Below are positions 55,800 to 60,484 of a DNA stretch of 60,484 bases, piece by piece. Every line of letters begins with the position of its first letter. Within the stretch, counting starts at the first letter, position 1. Position numbers and translations under genes: made by a program. The notes beneath the pieces are model-generated. The model made no database searches, was not told the DNA's origin, and worked only from the letters and a program-made list of their open reading frames with translations. The stretch covers positions 1 through 60,484 of the forward strand of contig JASBRP010000036.1 of assembly GCA_030149365.1 (NCBI GenBank), read 5' to 3'. The DNA comes from Solimonas sp. GTDB taxonomy: Bacteria; Pseudomonadota; Gammaproteobacteria; Nevskiales; Nevskiaceae.

Positions 55800-57425
55800 A
55801 TGCCTGTTATCGAATCCCGTATCGACACCGGCAGCGGCCAGTTCCAGCAGAACCGCGAGGGCCTGCTGAAGCTGATCGAGGAATGGCGTGCCATCGAGGA
55901 GAAGGGCCGCAAGGAGGAAGAGTCCAAGCGCGAGCGCTACCGCAAGCGCGGGCAGCTGCTGCCGCGCGAGCGCGTGCACCTGATGCTGGACCGCGGCTCG
56001 CCCTGGCTGGAGCTGTCCACCCTGGCGGGTTACAAGCTGCACGACGACAAGGATGGGTCGCTGGCGGGCGGCAACACCATCATCGGCATCGGCTACGTCT
56101 CCGGCGTGCGCTGCCTGGTGTCGGCCTCCAACTCCGCCATCAAGGGCGGCACCATGACTCCCTGGGGCGTACAGAAGGGCCTGCGCGTACAGGAGATCGC
56201 CCTGCAGCAGAAGCTGCCGACGGTTTCCATGATCGAGTCCGGCGGCGCCAACCTGATGTACCAGGCCGAGCTCTTCATTCCCGGCGGGCGCAGCTTCGCC
56301 AACCAGGCGCGCCTGTCGGCCGCCGGCATTCCGCAGGTCGCCATCGTCCACGGCTCCTCCACGGCCGGCGGCGCCTACATGCCTGGCCTGTCCGACTACA
56401 CGGTAATGGTGCGCAAGAACGCCAAGGTCTTCCTGGCCGGCCCGCCGCTGCTGAAGGCCGCCACCGGCGAGATCGCCGATGAGGAATCCCTGGGCGGCGC
56501 CGAGATGCATTGCAGCGTCGCCGGCACCTCCGAATTCATCGCCGAGAGCGACGCCGACGGTATCCGCATCGGCCGCGAGATCGTGCGCAACCTCAACTGG
56601 AACGCCTCGCGCCCCCGGCTGGAGCTGCTGCCGGTGCGTGCGCCGCTGTACGACGTGGAAGAGCTCTGTGGCGTGGTCTCGCCGGACTACCGCAAGCCCT
56701 TCGACTGCCGCGAGGTGATCGCGCGGCTGGTGGACGGCTCGGAGTTCCTGGAGTTCAAGAACGAGTACGACCAGCAGACCATCTGCGGCCGCGCCACGCT
56801 GCACGGGCACCGGATCGGCATCATCTCCAACAACGGCCCCATCACCACCAAGGGTGCCGCCAAGGCCGGACAGTTCATCCAGTTGTGCTGCCAGGCCAAC
56901 GTGCCCATCGTCTACCTGATGAACACCACCGGCTACATGGTGGGCACGGAGAGCGAGCAGGGCGGTATCGTCAAGCACGGCTCCAAGATGATCCAGGCCG
57001 TGGCCAACGCCACCGTGCCGCAGATCACCATCGTCATGGGCGGCAGCTTCGGCGCCGGCAACTACGGCATGTGCGGCCGCGGTTTCGGCCCGCACTTCAT
57101 CTTCGCCTGGCCCAACTCCCGCACCTCGGTGATGGGCGGCGAGCAGGCCGCCGGCGTGATGGAGATCATCACGCGCGAGAAGTGGGCCAAGGAAGGCAAG
57201 CAGGTCTCCGAGAACGACGAGAAGATGCTCGGCATCATCCGCCAGAACATCGTTGGCCAGTTCGACAAGGAGTCCCATGCCTTCGCCGCCACCGCGAGGC
57301 TGTTCGACGATGGTCTGATCGATCCGCGCGACACCCGCAAGGTGTTGGGCCTGTGCCTGTCGGTCTGCCGCGAGAGCAAGGCGCGCGAGCTGTTCCCGAA
57401 CAGCTTTGGCGTCGCGCGGTTCTGA
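55800..57425 (+). CDS. acyl-CoA carboxylase beta subunit (geranyl-CoA or methylcrotonyl-CoA carboxyltransferase)
   Basis: A 541-aa biotin-dependent carboxyltransferase. The N half has KRGQLLPRERV, SASNSAIKGGTMTPWGVQK, MIESGGANLMYQAE and GSSTAGGAYMPGLSDYTVMV. The C half has GIISNNGPITTKGAAKAGQF and MGGSFGAGNYGMCGRGFGPH. At the acyl-binding segment it reads SFANQARLS, where methylcrotonyl-CoA carboxylases, as I recall, have an aromatic residue before NQA. The smaller Ala and the nearby AtuA-like gene favour geranyl-CoA (AtuC), but leucine-pathway LiuB cannot be excluded. ATG 55800 is preferred to TTG 55794. First of three tightly spaced genes. Confidence 0.9.
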   Translation: MPVIESRIDTGSGQFQQNREGLLKLIEEWRAIEEKGRKEEESKRERYRKRGQLLPRERVHLMLDRGSPWLELSTLAGYKLHDDKDGSLAGGNTIIGIGYVSGVRCLVSASNSAIKGGTMTPWGVQKGLRVQEIALQQKLPTVSMIESGGANLMYQAELFIPGGRSFANQARLSAAGIPQVAIVHGSSTAGGAYMPGLSDYTVMVRKNAKVFLAGPPLLKAATGEIADEESLGGAEMHCSVAGTSEFIAESDADGIRIGREIVRNLNWNASRPRLELLPVRAPLYDVEELCGVVSPDYRKPFDCREVIARLVDGSEFLEFKNEYDQQTICGRATLHGHRIGIISNNGPITTKGAAKAGQFIQLCCQANVPIVYLMNTTGYMVGTESEQGGIVKHGSKMIQAVANATVPQITIVMGGSFGAGNYGMCGRGFGPHFIFAWPNSRTSVMGGEQAAGVMEIITREKWAKEGKQVSENDEKMLGIIRQNIVGQFDKESHAFAATARLFDDGLIDPRDTRKVLGLCLSVCRESKARELFPNSFGVARF

Positions 57426-57441
57426 TCGCCGGAGAACGACC

Positions 57442-58254
57442 ATGCAACTACCCGACTGCAAGAACCTGCTGCTGAAACTGGAAGGCGGCGTGCTGTGGCT
57501 GACGATCAACCGCCCGGAGTCGCGCAACGCCATGACGCCGGAACTGCTCGGCGAGATCGGCGCGGCCTTCGATGCCATCCGTGAGTCCGTCGAGGTGCGT
57601 GCGGTGGTGCTGCGCGGTGCCGGCGGGCACTTCTGCGCGGGCGCCGACCTCAAGGGCATGATGGCCGGGGGCCTGAAACCACCTGCGCCCGGTGAGGCCG
57701 ATCCGGTGGCGGCCATGAACCGTGCCTTTGGCGTGATGCTGCGCCAGGTCAGCGCCGCGCCGCAGGTCGTGATCGCGGTCTGCGAGGGTGCAGTGCTGGG
57801 TGGCGGCTTCGGCCTGGCCTGCGTATCCGACATCGCCTTTGCGCATACGGACGCCAAGTTCGGCATGCCCGAGACCACGCGCGGTCTTCCGCCGGCGCAG
57901 ATCGCGCCCTTCGTGGTCGAGCGCATTGGCCTGACGCAGGCACGTCGCCTCTGCCTGACCGGGGCCCAGTTCCGCGGTGCCGAGGCCCTGCGCCTGGGAC
58001 TGGTGCACGAGGGCTACTCCAGCGAAGAAGAACTGCAGGTGAAGCTCGGCGACACGCTGGCGCAGGTGATGAACTGCGCGCCGCGTGCCAATGCGCTGAC
58101 CAAGCAGATCCTGCTCAACGTCGGCAAGCTCGAAATGGATGCGGTGCTCGACGACGCGGCGCAGAAATTCGCAGCCTGCGTGCGCGGCCCGGAAGCGCCG
58201 GAAGGCATTGCGGCCTTCATGCAGAAGCGTAGCCCCCAGTGGGCGAAGAACTAG
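57442..58254 (+). CDS. enoyl-CoA hydratase/isomerase (isohexenyl- or methyl-glutaconyl-CoA hydratase-like)
   Basis: A 270-aa crotonase-fold enzyme. It has the N-terminal LTINRPESRNAMTPEL, oxyanion-hole GGHFCAGADLKGM and CEGAVLGGGFGLACVSDIAF, and ETTRGLPPAQIAPFVVERIG, which contains the second catalytic glutamate region. Located between the two carboxylase subunit genes, as atuE is in the atu cluster and liuC in the liu cluster, it should hydrate the carboxylated glutaconyl-CoA product. GGAGAACGACC precedes the ATG at 57442; the frame could extend upstream but without support. Confidence 0.9.
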   Translation: MQLPDCKNLLLKLEGGVLWLTINRPESRNAMTPELLGEIGAAFDAIRESVEVRAVVLRGAGGHFCAGADLKGMMAGGLKPPAPGEADPVAAMNRAFGVMLRQVSAAPQVVIAVCEGAVLGGGFGLACVSDIAFAHTDAKFGMPETTRGLPPAQIAPFVVERIGLTQARRLCLTGAQFRGAEALRLGLVHEGYSSEEELQVKLGDTLAQVMNCAPRANALTKQILLNVGKLEMDAVLDDAAQKFAACVRGPEAPEGIAAFMQKRSPQWAKN

Positions 58255-58273
58255 AAAACCCGAGGCAGGAACC

Positions 58274-60262
58274 ATGGCCCGATTCTCCAAAGTCCTCGTC
58301 GCCAACCGCGGCGAAATCGCCGTCCGCGTGATCCGTGGGGCGAAGCAGCTCGGCTACCGCACGGTCGCCGTCTACAGCGACGCCGACCGCGACGCGATGC
58401 ACGTCCACGAGGCAGATGAAGCCGTGCGCATCGGTCCTGCGCCGGCCAAGGAGTCCTATCTCGTCATCGAGGCCCTGATCGACGCGGCCAGGCAGAGCGG
58501 TGCCGAGGCGATCCATCCGGGCTACGGCTTCCTGTCCGAGCGCGAGGATTTCGCGCAGGCCGTCCAGGATGCCGGGCTGGTGTTCATCGGTCCGGATCCG
58601 CATTCGATCGAGGCCATGGGCAACAAGTCCGCCTCCAAGATCCGCATGATTGCCGCCGGTGTGCCCTGCGTGCCGGGCTACCAGGGTGACGGCCAGTCCG
58701 ACGAGACGCTGGTGTCGGAGGCGAACAAGGTCGGCCTGCCGGTGATGGTCAAGGCGGCGGCGGGCGGTGGCGGGCGCGGCATGCGCCTGGTTCACCAGGA
58801 ATCCGATCTGCTGGCCAGCATCCAGTCGGCACGCTCCGAGGCCACCAACGCTTTCGGCAGCGGCCAGTTGCTGATCGAGAAGGCCGTAGTCAATGCGCGC
58901 CATGTCGAGATCCAGGTGTTCGGCGATCGCCATGGCAACGTGGTTTACCTGGGCGAGCGCGATTGCTCCGTGCAACGCCGCAACCAGAAGGTGGTGGAGG
59001 AGGCACTGTCGCCGGCCGTGGATCCGGAGCTGCGTCGCCGCATGGGCGAGGCGGCCGTGGCCGCCGCCAAGGCGGTGAACTACGTTGGCGCCGGCACGGT
59101 GGAATTCATGCTGGCGCGTGATGGCCAGTTCTACTTCCTGGAGATGAACACCCGCCTGCAGGTGGAGCACCCGGTGACCGAGCTGGTCTTCGGGCTCGAC
59201 CTGGTGGAGTGGCAACTGCGTGTGGCTCAGGGCGAGAAGCTGCCGCTGTCACAGGAGCAGATCCTGCAGCGCATGAAGGGCTGGGCCATCGAAGTGCGCC
59301 TCTGTGCCGAAGACCCGCAGCAGAACTACCTGCCGCAGACCGGCCAGGTACTGCGCTGGAGTCCACCGCAGGGCGCCGGCATTCGCGTGGACAGCTACCT
59401 GCGCGACGGCCAGCTCATCAGCCCGTTCTACGACTCCATGCAGGCCAAGATCATCGCCTGGGGTGAGGATCGCGAGACGGCGCGTCAACGGTTGCTCAAG
59501 GCACTGCAGGACACCACGCTGCTGGGCGTGGTCAGCAATCGCGACTACCTGGTGGACATCATCGCCCACGAGGCCTTCGCCTCGGGCGACTTCAGTACCG
59601 CGTTCATCGGCCAGCACTTCCCGGCGGAAGCCGTGGCGGCGCGCAAGCCGACGCCACGGCAGCTCGCGCTGGCGGCGGTGGCCCTGTACCTCGACGATGC
59701 GCGGCGCCTGGCACAGGAACACGACCTGGCACCGGAATTCATCGGCTGGCACAGCTCGCATGAGTCGCCGGTGGACTACAAGCTGAAATGGCGCGACCAG
59801 GCCTTCGACCTGCGCGTGCTGGCGCAGCGCGGCCATGCCTTCTCCGTCACCCTGGGTAGCGAAACCCTGGCGATCGACGTAAGCCGCAGCAGCGGCGAGG
59901 GCTTCCAGTACCTCTGCGACGGCGTGCAGGGCAAGGCCCGCAGCGCGTGCGACGGCGATGCCGTGTGGGTCGATGCCGACGGTGCCTGCTGGTGCTACGC
60001 GGATGCTTCGCTGGCACCCGCACAGGCCGCCGCCGCAGGCTCCGATGGCCGCCTGCTGGCACATTCCGACGGCAAAGTCGTGGCGGTGCACGTGCAGCCC
60101 GGTGACCGTGTCGAAAAGGGCCAGGTACTGGCCGTGCTGGAAGCCATGAAAATGGAGTTCCAGTTGCAGCTGCCGGTGGCGGGCACCGTGGAATCAGTCA
60201 GCGTGGTTGCCGGGCAGCAGGTGAAGAACCGGCAGGTGCTGGTATCGGTGCGAGTCGCGTAA
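58274..60262 (+). CDS. acyl-CoA carboxylase alpha subunit: biotin carboxylase plus biotin carboxyl carrier
   Basis: A 662-aa protein. The biotin carboxylase domain (1-450) has KVLVANRGEIAVRVIRGAKQ, HPGYGFLSE, the ATP-grasp glycine loop KAAAGGGGRGMR and FLEMNTRLQVEHPVTELVFG. A BT-type linker domain (about 480-590) follows, then a C-terminal biotinyl domain with EAMKMEFQ (biotinylated Lys near residue 626). AGGA lies 4 bp before the ATG. It pairs with the subunit at 55800 as AtuC/AtuF (geranyl-CoA) or LiuB/LiuD (methylcrotonyl-CoA). Last gene of the operon. Confidence 0.92.
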   Translation: MARFSKVLVANRGEIAVRVIRGAKQLGYRTVAVYSDADRDAMHVHEADEAVRIGPAPAKESYLVIEALIDAARQSGAEAIHPGYGFLSEREDFAQAVQDAGLVFIGPDPHSIEAMGNKSASKIRMIAAGVPCVPGYQGDGQSDETLVSEANKVGLPVMVKAAAGGGGRGMRLVHQESDLLASIQSARSEATNAFGSGQLLIEKAVVNARHVEIQVFGDRHGNVVYLGERDCSVQRRNQKVVEEALSPAVDPELRRRMGEAAVAAAKAVNYVGAGTVEFMLARDGQFYFLEMNTRLQVEHPVTELVFGLDLVEWQLRVAQGEKLPLSQEQILQRMKGWAIEVRLCAEDPQQNYLPQTGQVLRWSPPQGAGIRVDSYLRDGQLISPFYDSMQAKIIAWGEDRETARQRLLKALQDTTLLGVVSNRDYLVDIIAHEAFASGDFSTAFIGQHFPAEAVAARKPTPRQLALAAVALYLDDARRLAQEHDLAPEFIGWHSSHESPVDYKLKWRDQAFDLRVLAQRGHAFSVTLGSETLAIDVSRSSGEGFQYLCDGVQGKARSACDGDAVWVDADGACWCYADASLAPAQAAAAGSDGRLLAHSDGKVVAVHVQPGDRVEKGQVLAVLEAMKMEFQLQLPVAGTVESVSVVAGQQVKNRQVLVSVRVA

Positions 60263-60377
60263 GGATGGCCCGGCGTCGGTCTGGCTAAAGGTCACGCAGG
60301 TCGAAAGCCGCGCTCTCCACGCTCCGTGCTTCGCCCTGAAGGGATACAAAGACACGAGTCAGATATTTCAGCGATTC

Positions 60378-60403
60378 AAGGCCCGCAAGCGCGGGCCTTT
60401 TCT
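60378..60403 (+). terminator. Rho-independent terminator of the carboxylase operon
   Basis: 9-bp stem AAGGCCCGC / GCGGGCCTT with loop AAGC, then TTTTCTT. It is 115 bp after the last stop. No gene is seen from 60263 to the window end. Confidence 0.82.
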
Positions 60404-60484
60404 TGCTCCTTGATGCCTTCCTGGACCGTTCATGCCGAGTGCCGCGCCGGGCGGTTTGGAGGCACGGCGCGGCCCCCCAGACAG

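Overview
The window is GC-rich, densely coded proteobacterial chromosome. Gene content and order (ffh beside ypjD- and yfjD-like genes; rpsP-rimM-trmD-rplS; radA; htpG; an acyclic-terpene type acyl-CoA carboxylase cluster) point to a gammaproteobacterium. A Nevskiales/Solimonas- or Xanthomonadales-like lineage is my guess; no rRNA is present to settle it. I saw no tRNA, rRNA, CRISPR array or insertion sequence.

Layout. 1-190: 3' fragment of alanine racemase without its 5' part, next to a REP-like palindrome. 435-4709 (minus): FHA protein, PP2C phosphatase and CHASE2-Ser/Thr kinase, a compact phospho-signalling operon. 4799-10740: radA, a CNNM/CorC-type membrane protein, a YpjD-like cytochrome c assembly protein, a metallo-beta-lactamase-fold hydrolase and ffh. 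10746-15554: thioredoxin-like protein, modE, divergent modABC, and an OprO/P-type porin with an in-frame TAG. A ModE box lies between modA and the porin.

15644-38920 is the most interesting part, a cell-surface locus in three blocks. Block 1 (15754-18916) encodes an ATP-grasp protein, a GNAT-like protein and a glycosyltransferase. Block 2 (19120-30307) encodes a 3333-residue trimeric autotransporter adhesin, a 41-aa membrane peptide, a BamE/OmpA lipoprotein resembling TpgA (partner of the Acinetobacter adhesin Ata) and a 36-aa membrane peptide. Block 3 (minus strand, 38920 to 30323) encodes an HPt protein with a dead receiver, two hybrid histidine kinases, an alginate-export-type barrel protein and a NarL/LuxR response regulator. 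A 37-nt element (27/37 identical, same internal spacing) precedes both block 1 and block 2 at similar distances from the start codons. I infer that blocks 1 and 2 are co-regulated, possibly by the block 3 regulator. The HPt histidine is missing in the kinase that carries an HPt domain and present in the separate HPt protein, so the relay probably runs through the latter.

The 28 kb from 10741 to 39221 separates ffh from rpsP, which are neighbours in E. coli, so this region looks like accessory content placed in a housekeeping neighbourhood. 39222-41098: rpsP-rimM-trmD-rplS. 41334-48129: DUF3015 protein, DUF4105/Lnb-like protein, lipoprotein hydrolase, htpG, two tandem paralogous secreted proteins of unknown family, and pgpA. 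48237-60262: AtuA-like protein, EF-hand protein, ETF-ubiquinone oxidoreductase, lipoprotein, etfB-etfA, a PECR-like SDR, carboxyltransferase, enoyl-CoA hydratase and biotin carboxylase. Together these resemble acyclic terpene (citronellol/geraniol) or branched acyl-CoA catabolism feeding electrons through ETF to quinone.
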